Positions 9,461 to 21,379 of a stretch of DNA of 64,000 nt are shown here, in pieces. Origin of the DNA: Alligator mississippiensis. Lineage: Eukaryota; Chordata; Crocodylia; Alligatoridae. The DNA lies in NCBI RefSeq assembly GCF_030867095.1, contig NW_026775408.1, positions 62,001 to 126,000 of the forward strand. Direction: 5' to 3'. Every line of letters begins with the position of its first letter. The first letter of the stretch is position 1. The notes under the pieces were generated by a model. The model was given only the letters and a program-made list of their open reading frames with translations. It was not told where the DNA came from and ran no database searches. Both the position numbers and the translations under genes were made by a program.

Positions 9461-12400
9461 GTAACACAGATCTAATCTGCACCTTTTCTGTGCCATTTCG
9501 TTTGGGGAATCAGAATGCTATGCAAGATGGAAGCCGGGTGGGGTGAAACTTCTTTGCAATTACTGCTCCTTTTATACTGATTTGGCTTCAAATCCAGAAA
9601 GATACAAAATCCAGTGGCCGAACACTTTAACCTCCATTGGTGATGCATAGGGGGTGCACGCGCACCCCCTGAGCTTGGCAGTGCACCCCTGCAAAAAACT
9701 GCCGCTCGCCACCCCCCTCTTGCTGCCAACACCACTGGCGGTGTCTGCAGGCAGTCCCCAATCGCCGCTGGCTGTCACCGCCACTGCCGGTGGCCTCTGT
9801 GGGTGGTCACTGACCTCTAGTCAGTGCTTGCCACCCCAGCCCCCCCACTGCTGACACCCCTGTGGCTGCCTGTGTGAGCTCCCTGGTGGGCCGACCCCTG
9901 CTGCTGACACTGCCGTGGCTGCCTGTGGGAGCTCACTGCCGGCACACCCCCACCGTCACCGCTGCCTGCGGGCAGTTGTCATGCCCCCCCAGCCTCCAGG
10001 GGCATGTGGCGTTCATGTTAACCTCCCCAGATATTCCATCACTGACCTCACAGTAACTGTTCTTAAACAACAAAACTTCTAAAACCATAGGTGACACATA
10101 GGGCATTCACAGGGGGTGCATGTGCACCTCCTGAGAGCGAGCACTCTTGGCTAAAGTGATGGGCAGGGGGGCAGGCAGAGTGCTGGTGCTCCCCACTCCG
10201 AGAAGTGCTACTGGCACTTCCGGGCATGCCACCGGCCGATTGGCTGTGGGGGGACACCCCCCCACCACTGACACCACCATGGCCGCCTGCAGATGGTCCT
10301 CACTTGGCTTGCCATCGCCGTGCCTCCCCAGCCTCAGGAGGCACACGTCACCTATGTGTAAACTCCATCCCAAATGGGAAATTGTGGAACAAGAAATCAT
10401 CCACAATGATGATTGTGGGTTGTGTTAATTATGTTCTCCAAAGAGACTCCAGATCAGTGGTTCCCAAACTGTGGGTCACAACCCCAAATGGAGTCACAAC
10501 ATCAGTGGATGGGGTCGTGGGCGTGGAGCTGTGGGTTGGGAGTGAGGGGCCATGCTGAGGAAATGGGGCCATAAATGGGGTCATGCTGAAGAAAAGTTTG
10601 GGAAGCCCTGCTCTGGATTCTTATCCCATCACCTAGACTAGTTTTTATAACTCTTATGTCTGGATTAAGAGCTCAAATTCACATGACCTGGACTATTTTT
10701 ATAACCCCTATGTCTGTCAATGGATGAATTGCTTTGTTTACTACTTCTGATTTCTTCAACTTATCTTCTCCTCTCCCAGCCTCTCCGTCCCTTTGCTCCC
10801 CATCTCCTTGTATTTAAATGATTTTATTCCTTTCTATATAGTACCCCTGCTCTCTGCAAGTCCATTTATAGCATCTGACAAAGTAGGACATTGCCCATGA
10901 AAGCTTAGGATCTCTGAATGAGTTAGTCTGTAAGGGTGTGTCCGGACAAGCACTGCAAACCACACACGCTGCACATGCAGGTATTTGCTGCACTGTTAAT
11001 TTGCAGCACAGTGGGGGTTTTTTATGCCAGGACATCCTGGTGTAAAAAAAAAACCCACGTAAAAAAAATGCAAGGCTGTGCACATGGCAGCAGCATATGC
11101 CACCCAAAACCAGAGCGTGACTGGCTGGAGCCACAGTCTAGCTGCCGGCCAGGCTCCATGTGCCTGGATCACCAGTGCTGGAGCTGCAGTATGCCCCTAG
11201 GACCTCAGGTAGGACTGCAGGGGCCAGCTCAGGTGCTGGCTCCAGCCTCCCCTACCCCACCCAGGGTAACTTGCTGTGCGCCAGAGCATGCCTGCATTTG
11301 CATTCCCCAGGGACAAGTGACAGCAGCACAACTATGTGCCACTGCTGTTTGTCCCCAGGGAAATGCATGTGCGCGCTCATCTGGACGTGCCCTAAGGTGC
11401 CAGCCTGCTCTGCCTTCTGCCTGACTTAAGACTAAGATGGCTAACCACCCCTCTGGGCGTTATACAGTTTTTGTCCTGGGGGTGAATATCATGTTTCAGT
11501 CTCCAGAGTTGTCCATCTGGTAACTTTTAGAACCCCAAATTCATATTCCTTAAGAACAGGACCTCCCCTCCCCCACAACTAGCATAGGACTAGTTATGCC
11601 AGTCAGGGAAGCTATCATCTGATAGTACTGGGTATGACCCAGTGGTTAGTGTATATAGGTTGGGCTTTTCCTTTTTGTGGCTGATCAACAGAGAGTACGG
11701 GTGCATCCTCACATGCAGGGGTGTGCACTTGCAGTGGCAAAAATAGTAGCAGCACAAATTTGTGCTGCAGTGTATGCCCTTGCATGTGTGCTTTGGTGTA
11801 GGGCAAATTGCCCTGTTTCAGGGAAATTGCCCTTTCCCCACTTCTCCTGCCTCCCGGCCTGCTGGAGGAGCCAGGGGACAACTAAAGGAGTGGAGATGCT
11901 TTGGCCAGTAGCCACAGCATCTCGCAGGAGGACCAAACCTCCATGTCTGCTGATGCACGTGAGAGGAGTGTACATGTGCTGGTTTTTTTGTGCCATTTGT
12001 TTTTGCTACCGGGATTCCCCAGTAGAAAATTTGCCCCTCTGCTGCAATTTTCCAGTGCAGGGCACGTTTTAACGTTCCAGGTGTGCTGTTTGTGGAGCCA
12101 CACAAAATGTAAAGTTTCAGTCTCCAGAGTTGTCCATCTGGTAACGTTTAGAAACCCAAATTGACATTCCTTAAGAACAGGACCTCTCCCACAACTAGCG
12201 TAGGACTAGTTATGCAAGTCAGGGAAGCTATCATCTGATAGTAGTGTAACCCAGTGGTCACTGTGCATGCAAGTTTGCATGTAAGTGCGGCACCACAAAC
12301 TGGACATGCCTGCACATCTGGCTGCAGCCTAGGGTTTGTTTCAGAGTCTTATTCTGTCACTCTGGATGGCTGTATGTGCTGGGTGTCCAAGGGTAAGCCT

Positions 12401-15400
12401 CAAGCCTTTATCTTTGCTTCTTATCTGGCAGGTTTATGGAGCTGTGATGAACATAAACCGAGGGAATCCCTTCAGGAAGGAAGTGGTGGTGGATTCATGG
12501 CCAGATTTCAAAGCTGTCATTACCCGGCGACAGAGGGAGGTAGATCCAACTGGTTTTAGTCCAAGTTCCAGAGACGCTTACAAGATGTGGATCTTGTTGT
12601 GACCGTCTCTTCTATTAGCATCTTGGAAGAGTTGCGTGGGCATACGACCCTGAGGAAGAAGTACAGAGCAAAACCTGCACTCTCTAACACTTTGTGGAGT
12701 ATGGCTACACCACAAGCTTACCATGGCAGTCAGCAGCATGCTTCAACATGCAACAATGATCGGTGCGTGTTGCTACTTGAACCAGAAGTTGTGTAAATTA
12801 GCTCACCTGCAGTTTTGTGAAAATGACTACACTGCTTCTGGTTCAGGGGAGTGGCTGGTGTGCAGCAGCACCATAGGTGTAGGGAGAAAAAATTATTTGG
12901 GGGGGCTGATCGTGCGCATGCATGCACGCACATGCCCCCACAACAGGTAAGTGTGGGGGAAGTGGGGGGAAGGCATGCACAGCCAGGGCAGCGCATGGGA
13001 TGAAGCTGCAAGCCGTGGGGGCATGGGGAGGGGGTGGCGGCTCCTGCTGCTGCAGGCACCCTGGGAGGGCATGTGCCCTGGATCTGCGCATGGGGCAGGG
13101 CAGGCTGCCACTGGGCTGGGGCCGGGGCTGTGCCGCGCTCTTCCCAGTGCGGGGTTAGGCCATGCTGCACTTGGGGCAGGCAGCGGCAGTGCTGGGAGGA
13201 GGGTTTGGGGGGCTACTGTGAATTTGGGGTGGCTGCAGCCTCCTCCACCCATAGCCCCCATCCCAGCGCCACTGCCACCTGCCCCAAGCACAGCCGAGCC
13301 CAGTCCCCCCATCCCCCACCCCGCTGGGAAGAGTGGTGCAACCCCAGTCCCAGCCTGCAGTGGTAGCCTGCCCTTCCCTGTGCAGATCTGGGGGCACACG
13401 CTCCACTGCCTCCTGGGGTACACATAGCAGCAGAGACATGCCCCCCATACCCCGTGGGACTGTGCCCCCACAGCTCGTAGCTGTGTCCCATGCCCTGCCT
13501 CACCCCACCCCGGCTGTGCAGTGCTTGCCCTAGCCCCAGCCCCACTCCCTCTCTCATTGCTGTGTGCGTGCCCCTCCCCATGTCTCCTGCAGCTGCCAGA
13601 AGCTCACGGGGCCGTACTGCTGCCCCATGTTTGGGGGGCTAATCCCTGTTAGCTCCCCCCTTCTGCCACCTATGAGCAGCACAGTGTGTTCTGAGCATGC
13701 TCCCTCCTGCCATGGTAACTTTGTGCTGTAGACATGTCCTTGGCTCAGTCCTGGGAACCCATGTGTTTCTCATTAGTGGGACTTGCAGAGATAAATGTAG
13801 CAGGTTAAATTAATCTTTGCTGGAAGTAGATGTGATGCCCAGTAACATCAGCGGACTCTTGTTTATGCCAGGGCTGGTTTGGGCCCATCTCTACAAGACA
13901 GAGAAAGGGACCAGAAGCAGCTGGCAGCAAAATGCACCCAGAGTACTCCAATATCCAGGAGACTTAAGAAGCTGCCACTGGATTCAGGTTAGGTGGTCAC
14001 CTTGGAAAGGTGAGGTCTTTCGTCCTACACAACTATAAGCTGTTGCAGGGATACGAATAGCAATGAATATCTCAGTTTTTCTACCTGATCTTGACATTCA
14101 CTGTGGAATTACTTAATTACTTTCCACCATAAAAATCCCCCAAAAGAATGTTTTAATTCGAGAAGCCTTGAAGATCTGATTATTGGATCTTTGGTTGGGA
14201 TATCTCTGAGCTTTGATTTATTAGATAAAAGGTAAAGGAAGAATGTTTCTTAGCAATTTAATCTATTCTTCTATCCAGAAGGAGGTGGATGACCGTGACC
14301 ATTACACCAATGCATATGCAGTTTTCTACAAAGACTTACAGGCTTACCGGGAGCTACTAGAAGAGAGAGACACCATCGACTGGGGACAGATCTTTCAGCT
14401 ACAGGGTATAAACTGATGTAACACATTCTAAGGGAAAATAGACCCTGCCACTGCATTTGGGATAAGGATTCCTTGTAAAGATGTGAAAAGCAGGATGCAG
14501 GAAAGAAGTGAGTCAGGCACAACCGTCCTGGCTTTTGCATTTCATGCCTCCTGTAGGTTTCTCTGTCATTTGGTCAAATTCAGCTTTCAGTTATATGGGT
14601 CCAAATCCTTGTTTCATGAGATGTTTATTTTTTTCATAGTCTGTTCTCAGTTAAAGCCACAGATCCCTAGAGACTGTTTGGCTAACTAACATGTCACATG
14701 ACAGTAGTAGATGGCTCTTTAATCCAGTAAATAAAGACATAATGAGACCCAGGGGTTGGAAGCTGAAGCTCGACAAGTTCGGAGGAGAAATGATGTGCAA
14801 ATGTTTAACTTAGCTAGGGGTCAGGTGGATACTCTGCCCATTTAAATCTTACAATCAAGACTCGATGTCTTTCTAAAAACATACTATAACTCAATAGGAG
14901 GCAAGAGCTAGAGATATAATTACTGTGTGAGGGTCTGACATGCACTGGGCAGGAAATCCTAGGTAGATGCTGTGATGGCCCTTTTTGGCCTTGATATCCA
15001 TGAAGTCAAGAAGAAGGTGTAGAAGGGGGCGGACATTTTGAATAACACCGAGACCTTTAAAGACGTCAGATGAACAAATGAATTCAAGCCTTGATGTCCC
15101 ATATTTCTCTTTGTACACACAGGGCTCCAGGCAGGAATATATGAAACATCCAAAGCTGTTGCTAGGTCTAAGCAGGTTGATGTGAAAGTATCCTCCTTCC
15201 AGATGGTTATCCACCCAGACCCTGACACACTGCCAGACGTCAGACTTCAGTATGTCCAATTGCATCCTTCCATGCTGCTATTGAAATAGTAATATGCAGA
15301 CTACTAGGTCATTAAACCAAATGCTACATGAAAACTAACACAGTTGGAGGGCTGGAGGTGTAAAAGTTCTATTTTCTTATCCATCTTCCAGTCTTTTTAT

Positions 15401-16905
15401 TGACCTATATCACTCTTCTGCTATTGTATCTTCCAGATTAAATATCATTCCTCTTTCTCTTCTCTTGTCACATGCATGAGTTCCAGAAGTCTGTTCTCTT
15501 TTCATCTTTCCCTTTTTTATTGATGCCCTAATGTTAAAAAATAGATGCATTTTTCCACAGGGACCTTCCAACACCACTTTGGAGCCTATCTTTTCTCATG
15601 GTCCCTCCATAGGTTAGATGTCTGTGAGACAGCAACATTTTGCAGTGTTCATAAGAAACAAAGGCTTTCTTTTTCCTAGATGTAATTTCTCAGTAGTGGA
15701 TTCAGAATTCACTGAGCACTCCCAAAGCTGTCCCCCACATCCAAGGCATGGAGGGAAAGAGAACAGAGAATTGTATACATTTGGCTTTAAGAGACAGTAA
15801 GGCATGTTGCTATGTGTCCGCTACGATTGAAGTTTCATTCAGACACATCTCCAGCTCCCTCTACTGGGTTCTGGATTGGTGCAGTCCAACAAACATTTCT
15901 TGTGCTGAAAATGCTATAATTAAAATCATGCCTGAAGGACATTTAAAACCTGTGCATTGACTACTAGATTGCACTTGGCTCAAGCATAATCCTTACTTGG
16001 CCATTGGGTAGATAATAACTGGACTTCACCAGCAGCAATGGCACTATTTCTCTCAAGCAGCTAGCCTAGCTTACCCAATCTTCTTTTATTCTGTTTTTTT
16101 TTTTTTTTTTTTTTGCAGTGTAATGGGAAACCCATTCATATTGAGAACAATGGCTTTAAATTGCCTTTGCTCTCAGAACTGTAGGTTTATAACTTCCTAA
16201 TGCCTTTAAGTAACATAAGCATATAATTGCCTTTGACTGATTCAGACCACAGGTCCATCTTGTCCTGTATCCCGTGTCTGTCAGTTGTGGAGTGGATACT
16301 GAAAGGGAGACTGAACTGGGTATGACCAGGACTTTCCCCCCGTTCCCCTCACTAGCAGCCTCCAGCATTTAAGGTCTAGGAAGTTCTGGTTCAGAGGCTT
16401 AAAACTCCCATGCTCAGTGGTTACCGATGCCCCTTTTTTCCAATAATGTGTCCAATTGCTTTCCTGTACTTTTCCCAGGATGGACCCAGCACCGAGACTG
16501 GCTTCCCTGGACATCTCCCATGCCAGCCTGCTCAGTGAAACCTGGTCACGGGGAGGCACTGAGCAATGCCGGAGGTACCTTGCTAACCTCATTTGCTGCT
16601 TCCCCAGCATCTGTGTCTTGGATGACAATGGACAGCCCATCTCTTGGGGTCTAACTGACCAGTTTGCCACCATGATTCATGGTTATACCCTTCCAGAATA
16701 CCGCAGAAAAGGTTATAACCGGCTTCTTGCTACCATATTATTTAAGAAGTTACATAGCCAGGGCTTTCCAGCTCAAGGTAATGTCCTGGAGAAGAATGTA
16801 TCTTTTAAAGCATTGCTGAAAAGTATGAATGCTCAGTTTCTTCCCTGCCAGTTTTTCAGAGTCATCCACACTCCGTTGTGTTTCTTAGCTATACCTCACC
16901 TATAG
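9383..16905 (+). CDS. GLYATL3: GLYATL3, glycine N-acyltransferase-like 3 (whole gene)
   Basis: This is a member of the glycine N-acyltransferase family, which transfers an acyl group from acyl-CoA to an amino acid amine; vertebrate relatives act in conjugation and fatty-acid amide formation. Clear coding exons lie at 9383-9460, 12432-12539, 14279-14405, 15123-15238 and 16479-16905, with a candidate at 16119-16180. The peptide blocks match human GLYATL3 as I recall it: [43 protein letters not shown] and the C-terminus FLAIPHL. The N-terminal family domain covers exons 1-4. The last exon holds the GNAT-type acyl-CoA fold with [10 protein letters not shown] as the CoA-binding turn. With the candidate exon the product is 305 residues; the human protein is 288 from memory. 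No stop interrupts the exons. All introns carry DNA transposons, and an LTR lies just upstream. Confidence 0.93.
9635..10017. mobile_element. GC-rich hAT-like element, copy 1
   Basis: 383 bp flanked by a perfect 8-bp duplication TTAACCTC (9627-9634 and 10018-10025). It starts CATTGGTGATGCATAGGGGG, ends GTTCATG, and contains the family block GGCAGTGCACCCCTGCAAAA. It lies in GLYATL3 intron 1. No transposase sequence is visible. Local open frames are compositional. Confidence 0.8.
10086..10356. mobile_element. GC-rich hAT-like element, copy 2
   Basis: It has inverted ends CATAGGTGACAC and ACGTCACCTATG and the family block GGGGGTGCATGTGCAC. The 8-bp flanks TCTAAAAC and TGTAAACT agree only partly. 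GLYATL3 intron 1. Confidence 0.65.
10455..10610. mobile_element. Short hAT MITE
   Basis: 156 bp with ends CAGTGGTTCCCAAACT and AGTTTGGGAAGCCCTG. The 8-bp flanks CTCCAGAT and CTCTGGAT agree at six positions. The terminus is a widespread vertebrate hAT type. Confidence 0.8.
10934..11392. mobile_element. Harbinger-like MITE, TAA target duplication
   Basis: 459 bp between TAA duplications (10931-10933 and 11393-11395). Ends are GGGTGTGTCCGGACAAGC and CTCATCTGGACGTGCCC. TAA is the classic PIF/Harbinger target. GLYATL3 intron 1. Confidence 0.75.
11492..11655 (+). repeat. Local direct duplication, left copy
   Basis: It starts GTTTCAGTCTCCAGAGTTGT and is repeated about 622 bp downstream with a few substitutions and small gaps. 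Confidence 0.85.
12114..12260 (+). repeat. Local direct duplication, right copy
   Basis: The same sequence as 11492-11655. The pair brackets a MITE-like stretch that begins near 11700 with GGGTGCATCCTCACATGC. Confidence 0.85.
12432..12539 (+). CDS. GLYATL3: GLYATL3 coding exon 2
   Basis: 36 codons, residues 27-62, from [11 protein letters not shown] to ITRRQRE. The acceptor is GGCAG and the donor GTAGAT; phase 0 at both ends. This is the most conserved N-terminal block of the family. Confidence 0.93.
12872..13674. mobile_element. GC-rich hAT-like element, 803 bp
   Basis: Flanked by a perfect 8-bp duplication AGCAGCAC (12864-12871 and 13675-13682). Ends are CATAGGTGTAGGG and CTGCCACCTATG. 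It lies in GLYATL3 intron 2. Several long overlapping open frames on both strands follow its G+C content and encode only low-complexity peptides. The terminus CATAGGTG matches copy 2 at 10086. Confidence 0.8.
14279..14405 (+). CDS. GLYATL3: GLYATL3 coding exon 3
   Basis: 127 nt from [19 protein letters not shown] to IFQLQ plus one base of a split Gly codon. The acceptor is TATCCAG and the donor GTATAA. It joins in frame to the next exon. Confidence 0.93.
14735..15005 (+). mobile_element. Old CR1 3'-end fragment
   Basis: The degraded tail reads like a CR1 3' untranslated end (GATGGCCCTTTTTGGCCTTG before the terminal ATCCATGA). It lies in GLYATL3 intron 3. Confidence 0.5.
15123..15238 (+). CDS. 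GLYATL3: GLYATL3 coding exon 4
   Basis: 116 nt beginning with two bases of the split Gly codon, then [17 protein letters not shown] through HPDPDTLPD. The acceptor is ACACAG. The proposed donor GTCAGA at 15239 is weak and leaves phase 0, which does not fit the final exon directly. Confidence 0.8.
16119..16180 (+). CDS. GLYATL3: Candidate 62-nt GLYATL3 exon
   Basis: It follows a run of about 20 T and GCAG, and ends at GTAGGT. Its 62 nt are open in the incoming phase 0 and leave two bases (CT) that combine with the first base of the last exon to give Leu, which restores the frame. The peptide starts [12 protein letters not shown]. This linker between the two domains varies within the family. 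Human GLYATL3 as I remember it is shorter here, so the exon needs transcript support; an unseen microexon is the alternative. Confidence 0.45.
16479..16905 (+). CDS. GLYATL3: GLYATL3 last coding exon
   Basis: The acceptor TTTTCCCAG is followed by one split base, then [18 protein letters not shown] through [12 protein letters not shown] and a TAG stop: 141 residues. It contains [29 protein letters not shown] (CoA-binding turn) and GFPAQGNVL. The ATG at 16480 is internal, not a start codon. Confidence 0.95.
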
Positions 16906-19868
16906 TCCTCAGTTACAAGACCTGAGTTAGAGGTACAAATGACTGAGTTTTATAACACTCACTCACCTGCTCCTTTACAGGGCTTACTAGTGAAATTCAA
17001 TGGTCTCTCTTATATGGGAGATCACCTTACATGATTCTTTTTCTGGCCATAAAAACCTATGAAACTGATATATCCAAATAACTATTCAGGACTTGATAAT
17101 TCATCAAATCAAACACAGATAAGAATGGATTTAGGGCTACTGTTTTGCCACTGCAATTCAACCATACATGCATTTCCTCTGACTGAAAAATGATTCCTCT
17201 AGTTTTCCTATCTGTGTTGTATATTCATTGTCACAATTCTGGGGTCAACGCTAGCTCTGTCCCCTTCTCTGTCCCCTGAGTTCACCCCTTTTGATTCTTT
17301 TTGTACCAGGCCTTGGATTACAATCCCCTGCATATCACCCCTGTTTTACATCAGCAAGTCTGATATATGCCCAGACCACCATTCTGTTCCTTCTGGGGCT
17401 GACAGAAGTAATCAGTGACCAAGCAGCCTCCTTAAAACAAAGTATCATTTATTTAGAATAAAAGCATTTTAAAGGAAACTTTTCTTAGACAGTAAAATAA
17501 ACAACGTGCATATCTAGTGCACCCACCTTCCACATGGGGATCCTAGAAGCAGTAAATTGCTATAGACTTTGCCTCTAGATTGTTTCTATATCAGCTTTTG
17601 CCCTGTTACACTTATCTGCACAGCCCCTGGTATCTCCATTCCCTCCCTACATCCCACTGCCTGCTTCTGAGTAATCAGGACAAATTAATTGCCTGCAGTA
17701 ATTTGTCCCAGTAATTCCAATTGTAACCATACAATGCAAATCAATGGTTTGCAAATCTTTGGAAGCAGAATCCTTGAAGTTAACAGCTCTGTCCAGTTTC
17801 TTTCAAGGCTGTACTCAATATTCTTATCTGGGAAGTCACTATGTTGCTTGTCTGTTGATTCTTTTCATAGCTTCTTTTGACTGCATAGCGGTTTTGCAAT
17901 CATTACTGTAATTTCATGTTTGGTAGCAACCAAGTGATAAAATAGTTCTACCTCTTTTATTAAGAAAGGTTGTAAGAGTTGTTCACAGAACCTAAGAACT
18001 GAAACTCGTATGTGCCAATCCTACTGCCGGAGAACTTGAACTCACGTGTGTCAGCCCTACTAGCAGTAAACATATTTAGCAGCAATACACTGGAATACTG
18101 GAAAGGTAACTATATCAGCCTTTGTGCATTTGCGGACAGATCTGCTCATCTACATGCCCAAAGAACGATACAAGGATAAAAAATATGCTCAACCATATGC
18201 AAAAGAACTAGATCTCAGGTGCTTCAAAGGTTTCACAGCTATGATCTTAAAGGAAGGGATTATGATTCTTTCAGAAGCTGTTACATTTAAATAAATTCTC
18301 CTCAGGCAGTAAGATAGCATAGATCCTCCTTTAAAAGATGCTTCATATGAGAAAACTCCCTACGTGAATACACCCAGGATAATTTTTGCAATCGCACTTC
18401 TGTCTGGTCTCACAGTACCTTACCTGTGCTGTGCCATACGCATTAGGGTCTAATTTCTATTCAGTCCTGTGCTTAATGGGTCTCATTACACTGCAAGAGC
18501 AGAGATTTGACCTGCTGCATTTGATCAAAATTCTGCATTGTTCTGCAATATTGTTTTTTCCTATGTGCCACCTGCCACATTTCCCCCATTTTATTGCATT
18601 TCCGGGGATTCTGATTCATAGGAGGAAACCTGCTTATAAATGTAAGACTATGCATAGAAGAACCGAATCATCTTTCTATAGAATGAAAATATTTTAACAT
18701 GGTAGAATAGCCACTGGGCATGAGGCCAGTGGGAGAAATTACTGTGTGTGTAGAGTTCAAAACTGGGTCTTTCATAAGACTGCAAGGATTTAAAAAATTC
18801 TCAATCAGCAGCAATTGGCAGGAGAAGTGGTAAATTAGGTGTGTATGAGGGTAAAGTTCTATTATAAGCCTCTGCATAGATACTGAAAATACAAGTAGGA
18901 CACACATAGGATAACCGAGGAAACCCTCATAAATTCCTACTAAAAATTACTAGGTTACCTAAATTCCTTGAATTTGGCCCAGATGAAGAGCGGGCTTATA
19001 TTTAAAAGGCCAGATCCCACTCCACCTATTAGGCGCCTTCCTGAGATCTAAGCTGATCCCTGCTTATATTTCTGGAGAACGGTTTATACTAAAAGTGGGC
19101 AGATCATTTTCTTTCTTGCTGTTTCCTGTGATTTCATCTTAAAACTAATGTGATGATATGCTACAAAAGCAGGTGAGTTAATGCTTCTTTGGGGATTTGA
19201 GCAAGAAAAGGTCACCCTTAGGCGTCTAATTAGGCACTGAATAGGATCTGGCCCAAAGTTGCTTGGGTATTACAAAAAGCACGATGTTGCCCCAGTTTAG
19301 CTGAGCCCATACCACTCTGTCTATGAGCACTCTATATTAGTCTAAACCTAGCTATATAGTAGGTTGGCATATGAAATAATATGGAATATACCAAACAATT
19401 GTAATGGAAAGGAAGATTCAGTGGAGAGGGTGTGAAGCTGGGATGTGGGAGAGCTGCTTCAACAGCAATCTTTCTGGATGAATCACTTAAGCTCTGATGT
19501 ATTTAGGCACATAACACCCACTGAGGTGCCTAAGTTAATAAGAATCCCATATTTAAATGTACTGGAAGATCTTGCCCTAAGTCTCTCTAATAATGCCTTG
19601 GTTTCCATTCTGTAAAACAGACCCTTTTGTACCAGATTAGGTAAGCATATTAGGACTGAGAAGTATTCAGATATCATGTTAATGGAGTCAAGTATATATA
19701 TATCCAAGATAAAGAGAGGTCCTGTTATATTAGACAAGTTTTTTGAAATTTTAAAGGATAGCTTACAAAAAAATCTTGTAACAGGTATGTAAGCTGCCTG
19801 TGTTCATTATAATCCACACTTTCAGAACGTATCACTTTATATGTAGTGATCCAGAATCTTTGTTGTTA
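16906..19868. other. Intergenic, largely unassigned
   Basis: Between the GLYATL3 stop and the next transposon I see no exon or clear repeat. Composition is A+T-rich with scattered short open frames without recognisable motifs. Confidence 0.4.
17457..17462 (+). terminator. Possible GLYATL3 poly(A) signal
   Basis: The first AATAAA I see downstream of the stop, about 550 nt away. Position only; no other support. Confidence 0.3.
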
Positions 19869-19869
19869 C

Positions 19870-20156
19870 TAGGGTTAGCAAACCAGTCAATTGACTGGAC
19901 AAATATTTTCAATGACTGGTTAAGTGACTGCATATTTTTTGACTGGTCAAGGATTCTAGCATTTCTACAAGAAAAACTACAATTTTGGAGTTTTTTTGAC
20001 AGAAATATGAATTTTTTTTACACATTTCTTAATGGAAAATTTGTGCTTTTTCTGTGTATTATTTGGACGTATTGATAATTGTTTTTACAATTTTTGACCA
20101 ATATTTGACTGGTGAATTGACTGAACTTTATTTGACTGGTCAAATACCGAACCCTA
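19870..20156. mobile_element. hAT-like MITE with CTAGGGTT ends
   Basis: TAGGGTTAGCAAACC at the left is mirrored by GGTCAAATACCGAACCCTA at the right. The interior repeats GACTGGT motifs. No clean target duplication is visible. Confidence 0.6.
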
Positions 20157-20349
20157 GAGCTAAGTACACCCCATCAAAAAGCCCAAAGCTGAATTGATTC
20201 AGTCTTTGCAGGTTAGTCTAAACTGCAGAGATTAAACTGACTAACAAGTGAGCAGACATTTACTTTTGATTCAGGAAAATGCAGCCACATGCCTGCAGTG
20301 CCTCAGGTTAGAAGTAATATGCAGAGCACTAGGTCATTAAACCAAGTAC

Positions 20350-20560
20350 TAGCGCATGGCTCTCTGGCTGTGTGTTCACTTCCTCTTCCTGCTGCCCCCA
20401 AGGTGTCTGGGATTTGCAGTCCACAATCACAGCAGTGGGACTCTGCAGGGTTGCTCATCACTTACTCTTCCTGCTTCCAAGTGCCTCTGGGATGTCTAGT
20501 CCACAGTCACAGCCATCAGTAAGTTTGGCAGGGCAGGGCAGGGCAGGGCAGGGCAGCTCT
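20350..20560. repeat. Diverged tandem unit and (GGGCA)n run
   Basis: An ~85-bp unit (CTTCCTCTTCCTGCTGCC... and CTTACTCTTCCTGCTTCC...) occurs twice. About five GGGCA repeats follow at 20529-20555. Confidence 0.7.
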
Positions 20561-21379
20561 GTGGGGGAAGGTGGAGTTTAACCAGTCTAGAGCTGGGGTT
20601 TGCCTGGCGGGGGGCAGTCCCTGCCTTTTCCCCTCCCCAACCCTTCTCTGCTGGAGCAGACCACCCAGCCCAGCCCAGTCCAGGGCTGGAAAGCATGCTA
20701 GGATGCTGGGGGACTGTGATTTAACTTGATCCAGGAAGGGGTCTGGGACAGAAGTTTCATAAACCAGTTTGACCCAGATCAGTTAAGTCCAATACTATAT
20801 TCAACCAGGTTTATCTTAAACTAGTTTTAGCCACTTTGGAACTGGCTTATGTGCACTAAACTTCTGTTCTGTTACAGATTTAAACCAGTTTCTGATGACT
20901 TAAACCAGTTTACATGTAACTTCTGTCCTTAGCCTAGTTGTTACGATAAATGCATTAAGATTTTTCTAAGATTTTACTTGACCAAAAATATTATTTAAAA
21001 TATAAAGATAAATGTATATAGCTTAAAAGAGCCAGGAAGTGTAAATATTAGCTTGATGTAATGAATATATCAAGAAATATTTTCATAATATTAGATTTAT
21101 TCACATCCTTTTAGAAGTCTTTCTCTCCAGATTTTCCCAAAGCATAGGCTGGAATCAAAGAAAGCCAGCTTGAGAACAGTGAGTGGTACCAGGCCAGCTA
21201 ACAGGGGAGTGTGGTTGGGAGTTTGCCTTGGCTGCAATGACAATATTTTTTCACTGTAAATTTGCTGAGCATCAGCAGGTAAGGATGGGAGAAGGGATTT
21301 CTAGTAGGAGGAGGAGTGGTTTTTGGAAAGATGACTACAGCCCATCTTTGATCAGGACCTTTTTGGCAATCTTAGACAC
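20561..21379. other. Unassigned, possible degraded transposon
   Basis: Repeated AAACCAGTTT-type words at 20750-20930 suggest a decayed DNA transposon, but I cannot define ends. No gene was seen. Confidence 0.35.

Noticed and set aside
12730-13581. Cluster of long overlapping open frames on both strands
   Set aside because: They follow the G+C content of an hAT-like element with perfect 8-bp flanks; no domain is visible.
15541-15600. Alternative GLYATL3 exon after CCACAG at about 15560
   Set aside because: The acceptor looks good, but available donors leave the wrong phase and the frame soon stops.
16480-16482. ATG as start of a separate gene
   Set aside because: It directly follows a splice acceptor and continues the GLYATL3 protein.
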